Shown one piece after another: positions 54,250 to 64,000 of a stretch of DNA of 64,000 bases. Both the position numbers and the translations under genes were made by a program. The DNA comes from Pseudorasbora parva (lineage: Eukaryota > Chordata > Actinopteri > Cypriniformes > Gobionidae), in contig NC_090191.1 of assembly GCF_024679245.1 (NCBI RefSeq), positions 2,748,778-2,812,777 of the forward strand, in the 5' to 3' direction. The notes below the pieces were generated by a model. The model saw only the letters and a program-made list of their open reading frames with translations. It was not told where the DNA came from and did not search any database. Within the stretch, counting starts at the first letter, position 1, and each line of letters starts with the position of its first letter.

Positions 54250-55310
54250 TTACATTTACATTTAATCATTTAGCAGACGCTTTTATCCAAAGCGACTTAC
54301 AAAAAAGGTGACAGCAATAGAAGCAACAAAACAAACAAGGCCATCAACCTGTAAGAGCTGTAAGAAGTCTCAATTAATTAGCAGAGTACACACAATGTTT
54401 TTTTTTTTAATTTTTTATAGCCATCTACAACAAAAATTCACGTACGCAAAATACAGAACACTGGATTTTGATAGCCATGATTTTCAAATATCTTGAATAT
54501 CAGCCAAGAACCTTGGAGTTGTGATTGATGAACAGTTAAATTTCACCTACGGCATTACTGCAACAGCTTGGTCCTGCAGATTTGCTTTATACAGCATTAT
54601 AAAGAATAGACCCTTCCTATCAAAACAGGCACAACTCCTGGTCCAAGCACTTGTTCTCTCCAGAATGCTCTTCTGGCTGGCCTTCCAGCATGCACTATCA
54701 AACCCTTGTAACTGATCCAGAATGCAGGGGCGAGAGTGGTCTTTAATGAGCCGAAGAGAGCGCATGTTACGCCTCTCTTCATCAGACTGCACTGGTGGCC
54801 AATGGCCGCTCGCATCAAATTCAAGGCACTGGTGCTCGCCTACAAAGCATCCACTGGGTCTGCAACAATTTACCTAGACTCACTTGTTCAGACTTACACA
54901 CCCTCCAGGAGCTTGCGTTCTGTGAGTGAACGACGCCTCGTGGTTTCATCCCAAAGAGGCATGAAATCACTCTCATGGGCCTTTTCCTGGACCGTTCCCA
55001 GCTGGTGGAATGACCTGTCAATCTCAATTTGTGCAGCCGAGTCTGTAGACATTTTCAAAAAGCATCTTAAGGCGTATCTTTTCCAACTGCACTTGATCAA
55101 TAAAGACTATCACTTAACCATCCCATTAAATTTTCTGTTTGTTTGTTTGAAGAAAAAAAAAGTTTGTGTACTGTGCTCAATTAACTGGGACTTTTACAGC
55201 ACTTGCAGGTTGTTGGCCTTGTTTGTTTCTTTGCTTCTATTGCTCTCCCCTTTTTGTAAGTCGCTTTAGATAAAAGTGTCTGCTACATGATTAAATGTAA
55301 ATGACATGGT
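54245..55310 (+). mobile_element. L2-like LINE fragments, copy C
   Basis: Contains the inverted tail (54245-54400) and the + copy with reverse transcriptase C-terminus (54521-54715 and 54736-55269), the paralogue of 41310-42360. The same frameshift between the two frames is present, so it predates the duplication. Confidence 0.85.
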
Positions 55311-56316
55311 GGATCTGTAACAGTACTCTCCCCTCCCAGTAGGTGCGTACTCGCGCCATATATAGACTAACTGTGGCGGGAGAGAGGGGGCCTCAGGTGA
55401 AGGGTAGACAGATGACTCAGGGACCAGGGCGGAGCTGATGCAGCGAGGACCAATGAATTCAGGGGGCTGACTAAAAGATGGCGATGCAGGTGCTAGTGGA
55501 GGCCAGGGTCTTGCCGCAGAGCCAAAGAAATTAAGACCCAAGGCGAGGGCGGGTCGATGAATGCTGTTGGACTGCTGGGCCACAGTGATCCTGAGGGAGG
55601 TAAGAGCCAGGGTAGCACCAATGGCTCAATGGGCTGAGGTGGAGTCCTGGTCGTGAAGGCCAGAGGCGATCCCTCACTGGGCACTCGTTGCGAGTGGGAG
55701 GCGGATCAGAACAAAAGTCTTTAAGCTGGTGTTCCCTCACCAGGTTATATTTTTGACCTGAAGTCTGCACTCTTCTAAACTGCTTTCCTTCCCCGATGGA
55801 AGACTGGTGACATGGTTGAGGGTTCTATCCCTTGGACTGAACCACAAAGAATGTAATCAATGTACCTCTTCAAAGAGCATATGGTGGCATTGGCTGGTAA
55901 TTGTCTGACGTATGGATCGTCTAAACCGCTCCAAAGAATCATCTTGAGCGTCACATCGTTCTAGGGCACCTGGTCTGCAAGTCCGAGGAACTCCATGATA
56001 TATTCATCAATGGGGCGGTGGTCCTGGAAGAGGGAGAGAAGCAGATTGGCTGGGCTCTGTGGGATAAGGAACATGTCCATCGCACTGTGGTCTGTTATGG
56101 GTCCTGTCGTCCGTTACAGAAGCACACTCAGAGACCGAAAGAATGCAGTGCAAGGGTGATTTATTGACAAAACTTAAGTAAATCAAATGAATGCAGGTAA
56201 GTATTGAGAATTTTGCAAACGGTTGGAGTGAGGAAGAAAATAAGCAGTCCAATCTTAAGAATCTTACAGTCACAGGAGAGTGTGGATGGAGAGGGATCAG
56301 TCAAGAAGCATAAACC
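55311..56316 (-). mobile_element. LTR-retroelement gag-like remnant, copy C
   Basis: Paralogue of 42361-43370, carrying the same TAG at the GTTCTAGGGCACC position. Not coding. Confidence 0.5.
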
Positions 56317-56977
56317 TTGTTGCAACTATCTAGAACACTCAGAAAGTCTGGAGAAGGGAGATCGCTGGAAGTAAACTTAGTTTGCACAGTTTAGTCACTT
56401 GGAACACCATCTGGAGAGTACGATAAGTGTCACTTGAAGAGCTTGTTTTCAGAAAGGTATGGTCATTATTTTACAGGAAATAGTTTGCACTAGAGAAAAG
56501 TGATACTGTTTAATTATTGCTGTTTAATTATTACTGGGTATTTAAAAATAAATCATAATAAATGTTGAAATCTGTTAATATCTTTTCATTCTTTAGGCAG
56601 CACTAACTTCATTTAAGCAGCAAGCAGTTAACCATCTTTTTGATAGAAGGGCACACTGCATCTGCTAGACTAAAAGGTAGTGAAGGGGTCTGCAGGCTTG
56701 TTGTACTCCTTTAATTCCCCAAACTGCACAGCCCTATATTCCAAACCACTTCAATAACACCTGTGGCAGTGTCCTAAACACATTGACTCCAAACATGAAG
56801 AGTTTGGAAATTGTCCTAAAGAACGGAAATGGTTACAAATATTGAGAAAAGTTTCTTTCTGTAGCTTAGTTTGTATAGCATCTGGCAAACATGTTTTTGG
56901 TTTTGATTCCTTTAATGTTTTAATATCTTGATGTCTGTTGTTTTGTGCCATTAAACTGTTTTTTATGTCTCTTTTAG
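56317..56977. other. Intron end of gene 3
   Basis: Duplicated intron sequence ending TTATGTCTCTTTTAG, the acceptor of the finger exon. Confidence 0.6.
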
Positions 56978-58215
56978 ATCTAATGGCACTGAAAGTGGAG
57001 AGTCAAGAACTAAATGAAATGGAAGAGAAAGAAATGCATGGGCAACATCATGATTTCATAACAGGAGAAAAATCTTTTAGTTGCTCACAGACTGAAAAGA
57101 TTTCCTCACAAAAAATCACTCAAAAGCCAGGAAAGAGTTTAATTAAAAAGCGACACCCTAAAGTCCACATGAGGGTTCACACTGGAGAGAAGCCGTTCAC
57201 CCGCCAAGAGTGTGGAAAGAGATTTATTAAAAAAGAAAACCATAAAAAACACACAAGTATTCACACTGTGAGGAAGCCTTATACCTGCCAGCAGTGTGGA
57301 AAGAGTTTTAATAGAAAAGGATATCTTGAAGCCCATATGAGAATTCACTCTGGAGAGAAGCCTTACAACTGCCAAGAGTGTGGAAAGAATTTCACTCAAA
57401 TAGGGCATCTTAAAACCCACATGAGAGTTCACACTGGAGAGAAGCCTTACACCTGCCAAGAGTGTGGAAAGATTTTCACTCATAAAGAGAGTCTTAAATT
57501 TCACATTAGAGTTCACACAGGAGAGAAGCCTTTCACCTGCCCACAGTGTGGAAAGAGTTTTAATACAAAAAGATATCTTGAAGTCCATATGAGAATTCAC
57601 TCTGGAGAGAAGCCTTACAACTGCCAAGAGTGTGGAAAGAATTTCAATCAAAGATGGCATCTTAAAACCCACATGAGAATTCACACTGGAGTGAAGCCTT
57701 ACACCTGCCAAGAGTGTGGAAGGAATTTCACTCAAAAAGGAAACCTTGATGAACACATGAGAGTTCACACTGGAGTGAAACCTTACACCTGCCAACAGTG
57801 TGGAAAGAGTTTCACTTATAAAGGGACTCTCAGAGTCCACTCGAGAATTCACACTGGAGTGAAGCCTTTCACCTGCCAACAGTGTGGAAAGAGTTTCAAT
57901 CGAAAAGGAAACCTTGAGGAACACAAGAAAATTCACACTGGAGTAAAGCCTTTTACCTGCCAAGAGTGTGGAAAAAGTTTCACTTATAAAGGGAGTCTCA
58001 GAGTCCACTTGAGAATTCACACTGGAGTAAAGCCTTTTACCTGCCAAGAGTGTGGAAAAAGTTTCACTTATAAAGGGAGTCTCAGAGTCCACTTGAGAAT
58101 TCACACTGGAGTGAAGACTTTTGCCTGCGAACAGTGTGGAAAGAGTTTCACTCAAAAAAGGCATCTTAAATCCCACATGAGAGTTCACACTGGAGTGAAG
58201 CCTTCTTCTAAATGA
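56978..58215 (+). CDS. FINZ-class C2H2 zinc-finger protein, finger exon of gene 3
   Basis: Starts AT-CTA-ATG after the acceptor, completing the Asp codon from 53895. The linker is identical to that of gene 2. After the decayed [10 protein letters not shown] finger come 11 intact C2H2 fingers and the end SSK. The first four fingers parallel gene 2 ([32 protein letters not shown]), but the distal fingers ([24 protein letters not shown] twice, TQKRHLKS) are closer to gene 1, so the array is a mosaic. Expected nuclear DNA-binding protein with unknown target. The ATG at 56938 is upstream of the acceptor and not favoured. Confidence 0.93.
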
Positions 58216-58619
58216 GTACAGAATCTTCTGATCAAAACACACGAGGAAGACGGAGTTAAAGAAGCGATCATATGTAAGCAGATGCATATGCTAAATAACA
58301 TGATCATCATATAAATCAAAACAGCCCATAATGTTACTGAATGAAATGTGGACCCAGGACGAGCTCTGCGACTGTGAAGAATTAGGGGTGTTGATGGACT
58401 CCATCTACTCCATCTGTGTTTGATCATCGCTCTAAATCCAATCTGAATGTAGTCTTTGACAAAAACTTGATTCCCCCCCCCCCCCCAACTTTTTGTTCAA
58501 CTTTTCTTTTTTTCTTTTTTTAATGAAAATTACCAACAGGTGTTGATCAACAGGAATGCATGAAACTAGAATTTTCTTCTTTTTTTTAAGTAGAGGACTC
58601 TTAATCTTCATATTGCATG

Positions 58620-59400
58620 ACACCATCACTGACTGTGGGTACTTGACACTGGACTTCAGGCATTTTGGCATTTCCTTCTCCCCAGTCTTCCTCCAGACTC
58701 TGGCACCTTGATTTCTGAATGACATGCAAGATTTGCTTTCATCCAAAAAAAGTACTTTGGAGCACTGAGCAACAGTCCAGTGCTGCTTCTCTGTAGCCCA
58801 GAAGTGTCTTGACCTGGGGAATGCGGCACCTGTAGCCCATTTCCTGCTCACGCCTGTGCACGGCGGCTCTGGATGTTTCTACTCCAGACTCAGTCCACTG
58901 CTTCCGCAGGTCCCCCAAGGTCTGGAATCGGTCCTTCTCCACAATCTTCCTCAGGGTCCGGTCACCTCTTCTCGTTGTGCAGCGTTTTTTGCCACACTTT
59001 TTCCTTCCTACAGACTTCCCACTGAGGTGCCTTGATACAGCACTCTGGGAACAGCCTATTCATTCATAAATGTATTTCTGTGTCTCACCCTCTCGCTTGA
59101 GGGTGTCAATGATGGCCTTCTGGACAGCAGTCAGGTCGGCAGTCTTACCCATGATTGCGGTTTTGAGTAATGAACCAGGCTGGGAGTTTTTTAAAGGCTC
59201 AGGAATCTTTTGCAGGTGTTTAGAGTTAAATAGTTGATTCAGATGATTAGGTTAATAGCTCGTTTAGAGAACCTTTTCATGATATGCTAATTTTTTGAGA
59301 TAGGTATTTTGGGTTTTCATGAGTTGTATGCCAAAATCATCAGTATTAAAACAATAAAAGACCTGAAATATTTCAGTTGGTGTGCAATGAATCTAAAATG
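58620..59400 (-). pseudogene. Tc1-like transposon copy 3, partial
   Basis: Carries the transposase N-terminal half (58739-58942: EKDRFQTLGDLRKQW, then RRKWATG-type sequence at 58850) and terminal region, but the catalytic core beyond about 58620 is deleted. It lacks the SINE, the TTA transposon and the AAT MITE and so supplies their empty sites. The far terminus continues at 60080-60150 after an L2-like insertion. Confidence 0.85.
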
Positions 59401-60079
59401 TATCAATCAAACTTTATTTGTATAGCACCTTCCAACAACCAAAAGGAGGACCAAGATGCTTTACATTTAAAACAGAAGAACATCTACAATAAATAATATG
59501 TTAATACATTAAGCAAAAACCAAAGGAACAGTTACACAAAATACAATAATACAATTTAAGTGCTATAGTGCTACAGTGTGGTAAAGGCCAGTCTAAATAA
59601 ATGCGTTTTTAACCTGGACTTGAACAGGGCCAGGTCTGTAAGAACACGCAGATCTACAGGTAAAGTGTTCCAAAGTTTAGGAGCAGCAAAAGCAAATGAA
59701 CGATCGCCCCACTGCTTGCACCTGCTTTGGACGGTAGACACTTAAAATCTCTGATAAATAAGGTGGAGCAAGGCCATTAAGAGCTTTAAAGGCAAACATT
59801 AACATTTTAAAATCAACACGCTCCCGAACTGGGACCCAGCAGAGGGAACAGAGAACTGGGCTAATGTGGCTGTGTCTAGATGTACTGGTTAGAAGACGAG
59901 CAGCTGCATTCTGTACCAGTTGGAGACGATGGAGTGAAGACTGTGTGATACCAATGTAGAGTGCGTTACAATAATCAATGCGTGAGCTGATAAAAGCATG
60001 AATTGCCTTTTCCAGATCTCTGCGGCATAGAAAAGGCTTTACTTTGGCTAAAAGTCGCAGCTGGAAAAAGCTTGCTTTT
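59401..60079 (-). mobile_element. L2-like LINE (second family) inserted in Tc1 copy 3
   Basis: The minus strand encodes a 3' reverse transcriptase end (59677-60138: SRIDYCNALYIGITQSSLHR, LQLVQNAAARLL, FKALNGLAPPYLSEIL), then in another frame a PKLWNTLPVDLR motif, and ends with CTATACAAATAAAGTTTGAT. These are L2/CR1-clade signatures, distinct in sequence from the LINE at 41540. It lies between ATCTAAAATGTA and ATATGAAAGTTTAA, which are adjacent in an intact Tc1 terminus. Confidence 0.82.
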
Positions 60080-60480
60080 TCCATATATGAAAGTTTAATT
60101 TTTATCATTACATTATGGAAAATAATGAACTTTATCACAATACGCTAATTTTTTAGCCTGTACATAGACCTCAAAACCTTTTCCTCAAATGCCATTCTTA
60201 ATGAGTGAAATACAGAAGACTGGAGGCTATCAAAAGCTTTGGAGAAATCACAAAATATTTGTTTGTTGAGTCTGTGGCACTATATTATAAAATTATATAG
60301 ACAAAATATATCGACAAACGTTTATATAGACAATTATATAGACAAGATATATAGATTATATAGACAAATTATATTTGATTAAACTCAATAAACTAAATTA
60401 TTTGATTAAACTCAATAAACTAAATAAGTAAAGTTTTTTTTTAAAACAAATTAAAAGTTCTCTGCCCCTTGTTTGTATGT
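60080..60480. repeat. Tc1 terminus and AT-rich tandem duplications
   Basis: 60080-60322 matches 23990-24245. From 60300 to 60430 there are short AT-rich duplications (ATATAGACAA units, and TTTGATTAAACTCAATAAAC occurring twice about 28 bp apart). Confidence 0.6.
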
Positions 60481-61160
60481 GCGTCTCAATAGAGGGAATG
60501 CATCGACGTCACTTTCCCGCCGTAACGCGCCCCCTCAGCCGGGGCTGAGTGGCAGAAGAGCTGCTGCGTGACTGTAGTTAGTGGAGGAAAACACGAGTAA
60601 AGCAAACGATCCTTACAACTTACCAAAGATTCAGTGATCCGTGGATAATGATATTCAGCCAGGAATCGTGTTTTCCTGACATTTTTAGGAGCCTCATTTC
60701 GACAAGAATGTTTATAACTGTCATTCATCACATTTTTCAAGTGAATCCCGCATGTATATGTGGATGGGTCAGTGTTTTCAAGCGTGTAGTGGTGGTAATA
60801 TCCTTTATATTCACTAAAAGCTGTCACTCATTCAATAAACGCAATCTCACAAAGTTCCACAGTGACGTTGGTATACAATGAATCTCTTATTTTCACAATA
60901 TCTGCACTTACAGAGGATTGCTGCGCGTTTAACTGAACTCAGCGCCTGGACAAACGCTCAAGCGGCGAGTGATTCCAAATTGAACACCTGTGATTGGCCA
61001 ATTCCGTTGTAGAAGTCTACAAACATGTCTGTGATTGGCTACATTACTCACCGAGGCGAAAACACGTTGGAAATGTAATCATTTGACGAGTGCAACTATA
61101 GATACACACTGGATCTTTTGCTAGCTCCTTTTCGCTGATAATATGCAATTATTGCGAATT
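60481..61160. other. Unclassified repeat-like sequence
   Basis: The start (ATGCATCGACGTCACTTTCC, followed by CGCC-rich sequence) looks like a dispersed fish repeat. A minus-strand frame of 113 residues (60486-60827) has no motif I recognise, and ends at no clear splice site. Two CAAT-like TGATTGGC boxes at 60992 and 61032 are noted without interpretation. Confidence 0.35.
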
Positions 61161-61985
61161 CTTACGCCCGTTTCACACATACTCCGTCTGCAGTGCGTGT
61201 GCGGTGCGTGATGCGTTGCGTGTGCGTTGCAGGAGCCCCACACCCTGTAGTGCTTTCACATATACTGCGTTTGCAGTCCGCAACTGATCCGCTGTTGCAT
61301 ACCACAAACACAGCATTTATTCATGATTTTTTAAAATCCAAAAGTTTTTACTGAACATGCCTCTTCAGAATTCCAATCCTCTTTGTTTACTCTTTAATAG
61401 AAGTCAGGTTACATAGCCTACTACATTTAAACAACATTTTATTAAATTAATTTATTCATATTTATACACTTTAGATTTAGCTCACACAAGTGGCAAAAAA
61501 TGTAAACACAGATTATAGCCTTAAATCACAAACATTTTAAATTAGAAACTTACAATAGTCTATTCAAAAACAGCCGACTCTCGTCTTTTCTTTCGTTTTT
61601 ACACCCTTTTAAAAGAAATCCTGCAGGTCAAAAAGAACTTTGCTTTTCACCTCCAAAGTACGAGTGCTATCCATTATGGTACATTTTTTTACCTAAATGC
61701 CAGGTAAGGTGTCGTTTTGTTGCTTTACTTGAGAAAAAAAAGCCATGTGAAACAAGAGTATATTTTAAATGAAATGCATCTGTGGTGAAATGACTAGATT
61801 TTCGCATCAGTACATGTTTATTTTAATGTGAACGATCTTCTGCCGCTTTAATGCAGCAACGCAGCGCAGCAAAAAATAGACTCGGTACGAAAACGATCCG
61901 TGCACTGCTGCAGACGCAACGCTCCTGGAACGGACTGACGGACTGCATCCGCGTGCAGTGTGAAAGCTGTCATCCTTTAACATGG
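61161..61985. mobile_element. Possible MITE with TTTCACAC-type termini
   Basis: The left side (GCCCGTTTCACACATACTCC, repeated GCGTGTGCGGTGCGTGATGC) and the right side (GACTGCATCCGCGTGCAGTG, TGTGAAAGC) form a weak inverted terminus around TTTCACAC/GTGTGAAA, with a partial inverted CTGCAGTGCG/GCACTGCTGCAG motif. No target duplication could be fixed. Confidence 0.4.
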
Positions 61986-63459
61986 TGTAGTGGGATACCC
62001 CTTTTAGGAAGGTGTTGGTGTGAGTAATTGGATGGCCCCTTTAAGAACGGTGTGTGGACTGCAGGGTTACGTCAGGTAATTACGTACCTATATAAGCACA
62101 GGTGAGATTGGTTCCCTCATCTCATTGTATTGATGTGACCTGTTTGTGTAGGTCTAGTATCTCCTTCACTCCTCTGAAAGGTATGTGTTAACTTCGAGGT
62201 TCATAGATGGGAGGGAATTATGAATTGGAATGTGGTTTTTTTTGGGGGGGGTTTATTCACTAAATTGGTGGTTGTAATGTGGTTGTTTGTGTAATTTTAG
62301 ATTAGGCGGGTGCGTCCAGGCATTGTTAATGAGTATGTAAGTGTCCTGTACACAAAAGGTAATTTATTTAACTTTTGCCTTACTCTATTTGTGATAAACT
62401 GTCGAGAGAGAAGCGTGGGGAGGGAGAAGAGAGCAGACGAAAATGTTTATTTGTTTTTTTACAGAAATTGTCAGCTGATGCTTTGCTGTGGCTTTAAGTC
62501 GCGATTCCAGTGTTGGGACGCAGGGCTTTCGCCGTGTGCGCGATCGCATTGAACATCCTTGGTCCGCTATTATCCGGACACCGTTACTGTGAATACGCTG
62601 AAACAGCGTCGCCTGGGTTCTGTCGCCACCTGGTGTCCGCCGGTGCAATTTTTCTATGTTTGGGTAATTGTTTGTACATTGTTTAGATGTGTGTACCTGT
62701 GTGTGTGTATTGAAGTGTGACTTATTGTGTTCACTCTGTTACTTGTGTTCTGTGAAGTTTTTTTTTTGTTTGTTTACTTTTGTTATTTGGTTGGTTGTTT
62801 TATTTCCTTCTTTGACTTCACTTTAATACTGCTCAGTTAAAGAACAGAGAATTTCTGGTGGGGGGGGATTTTGGTTTTGTGTATGGTGTTGAGTTGGTTT
62901 AAGGGATTAGATTTTTTTTCTTTTGTGGTTTGTTGTTTGGGTGGTTTGACTTTTTTTTTGTTTCATAATTTGAGCAGTTTGTCTTGTGGAAAGATCTAAC
63001 GTCAAGGAAAGTAACCACCGTTATTTTATTTTTTATTTTTAATATTTATGTGAGAGTTAATTTGAGTTGCTGTATATTCATTTATCATCATTGTTGTTCT
63101 TTTTTTTCTGCTTATTGGTATGTTTGTCCAGTGTAAGGGTGGTCGACTAAGGTGATTTGATCAACCAAAGCCCATTGGGTTGCTGTAACAACAGGACTGG
63201 TATTCTCGTCCCCATATGTGAAAGGTTTGGTTAATACCAATTAATGTTGCTTTGGCTTACGCCTACTGAGTGACATTTTAGCATAAAGTGTTTTATTATT
63301 GTTGATGTTGAGCTCAATGTGTTTTTAGCAATTTTTGAGAAATAAATTGATTTGTGGTATTGTCTCTGCTTGTCCCATTTCATTCAATTGAAAAGCCTGT
63401 TATTGGGAGGGTCCTTAGTATGGGCCTTATTAGTGTAGGTTGAGATGGCGCCCATCACA
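61986..63459 (+). mobile_element. 5' LTR of an LTR retrotransposon
   Basis: Begins TGTAGTGGGATACCCC and ends GCGCCCATCACA, with near-inverted ends (TGTAGTGGG versus CCCATCACA). A CTATATAAGC TATA box lies near 62089, and AATAAA near 63341 is a candidate polyadenylation signal. The primer-binding-site-like sequence follows directly. The right-hand LTR is beyond the window, so the start was chosen from the terminal inverted bases rather than a TSD. Confidence 0.8.
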
Positions 63460-63479
63460 TTTGGCGTAGTCGGGCAGGG
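63460..63479 (+). promoter_or_regulatory. Primer-binding-site-like sequence
   Basis: TTTGGCGTAGTCGGGCAGGG follows the LTR end. TGGCG...CAGGG-type sites are used by several LTR retroelements to prime minus-strand DNA synthesis from a host tRNA; the particular tRNA is not determined. A 26-base A tract (63508-63533) lies in the leader downstream. Confidence 0.65.
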
Positions 63480-63689
63480 TTTGTAAGAGACAAGTAGAGA
63501 CTTCCACAAAAAAAAAAAAAAAAAAAAAAAAAATTTGTATGTTCTAATGTGGGAGGGTGTTTTCGTTACAGCAAAGCAGTAGCTGGTAAGACGCAGACTG
63601 GACTGTGGTAGTGGATTAGACTCGGGTTAAGTGGTAAGGCTTCATTTTGTTTTTTCCTCTCCCTCTCCTTTCCTTGGGATCTGGTGGAC

Positions 63690-64000
63690 ATGGAAGCAGA
63701 ATTGGAGGAGTTGCGAAAACAGGTGCAGTTACTGAAGGGAGAGAATGAGCGGTACCAACAACAGGCAGGTCAGGCTGTGGGAGTGGCAGGCCCGTCAACT
63801 GCATCTGTTCCACCTGCCCCTAGCCCTATAGTGGAACGGGTGGTTTATGTCCCTAGGGAACGGAGGGGTCGCATGTTTAGTGGCAGAGGGGAAGATAATG
63901 TTTTTGAGTGGGTGGAGGAGATACAAGCTTGCTTACGGGTCCGACATCTGCCTCTGGTCGAACAAACCTTATTTATTTTTGACCATCTAGAGGGTCCGGC
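63690..64000 (+). CDS. Gag-like protein of Ty3-type retrotransposon, N-terminal part
   Basis: The frame opens at ATG 63690 and stays open for at least 103 codons to the window edge. Residues 1-25 form a Glu/Leu/Gln-rich coiled-coil-like helix (EAELEELRKQVQLLKGEN), then an Ala/Pro spacer, then VYVPRERRGRMFSG, FEWVEEIQACLRVRHLPL and FIFDHLEG, the pattern of the fish Ty3-like Gag (PRERxxxxFSG ... EWxEE ... DHLEG). It would form the capsid-like particle. An intact open frame following an intact LTR suggests a comparatively young element, but the rest is not in the window. Confidence 0.8.
   Translation, partial: MEAELEELRKQVQLLKGENERYQQQAGQAVGVAGPSTASVPPAPSPIVERVVYVPRERRGRMFSGRGEDNVFEWVEEIQACLRVRHLPLVEQTLFIFDHLEGP

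Noticed and set aside
60486..60827. 113-residue minus-strand frame
   Set aside because: No recognisable motif and it overlaps repeat-like sequence; kept only as an unclassified region.

Overview
The window is vertebrate DNA, almost certainly from a cyprinid (carp or zebrafish-like) fish. The diagnostic genes are C2H2 zinc-finger genes of the FINZ (fish N-terminal zinc-finger-associated) class: a short acidic exon beginning MAFIKEESEDVKIEE, spliced to one large exon of tandem fingers. FINZ-ZNF genes are known from cyprinid genomes, where they form large arrays. The mobile-element mix (Tc1-like, hAT, TTAA-flanked MITEs, 3-bp-TSD MITEs, L2-like LINEs, an R2/HERO-like LINE, solo LTRs, a tRNA-derived SINE) fits the same origin. 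There are no prokaryotic genes, CRISPR arrays or operons.

Three FINZ-ZNF units lie head to tail on the + strand. Gene 1 contributes only its finger exon (6986-9582, about 25 intact fingers); its FINZ exon must lie upstream of the window. Gene 2 has a promoter and 5' exon near 24.33-24.42 kb, a FINZ coding exon at 25523-25694 and a finger exon at 44031-45352 (12 fingers), separated by an 18.3-kb intron full of transposons. Gene 3 has its promoter and 5' exon at 52.58-52.67 kb, its FINZ exon at 53724-53895 and its finger exon at 56978-58215 (11 fingers), with a 3.1-kb intron. The splice phases agree: the FINZ exon ends one base into a codon, and every finger exon starts AT-CTR after TTTTAG, restoring an Asp codon.

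The window is built from segmental duplications: 1-13857 corresponds to 35561-51.86 kb, 24333-25772 to 52580-53972, and 41061-45589 to 53973-58448. Because two or three paralogous copies of most segments are present, many insertions can be read against their own empty sites inside this window. This gives well-supported boundaries for two solo LTRs, a TTA-TSD element, two related 3-bp-TSD elements, a SINE and a 679-bp MITE. Other elements are delimited by TSDs alone: two nested hATs, a 961-bp TRIM-like LTR element and several TTAA elements.

The only segment with a hint of a non-ZNF host gene is 16.8-18.5 kb, where two exon-like pieces with good splice signals lie in a roughly 10-kb block absent from the paralogous interval. 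At the right edge (61986-64000) a Ty3-like LTR retrotransposon begins, with LTR, primer-binding site and the start of an open gag frame that runs off the window. Stretches with nothing recognised are stated as such. All alignments were made by eye, so percentages are not given.
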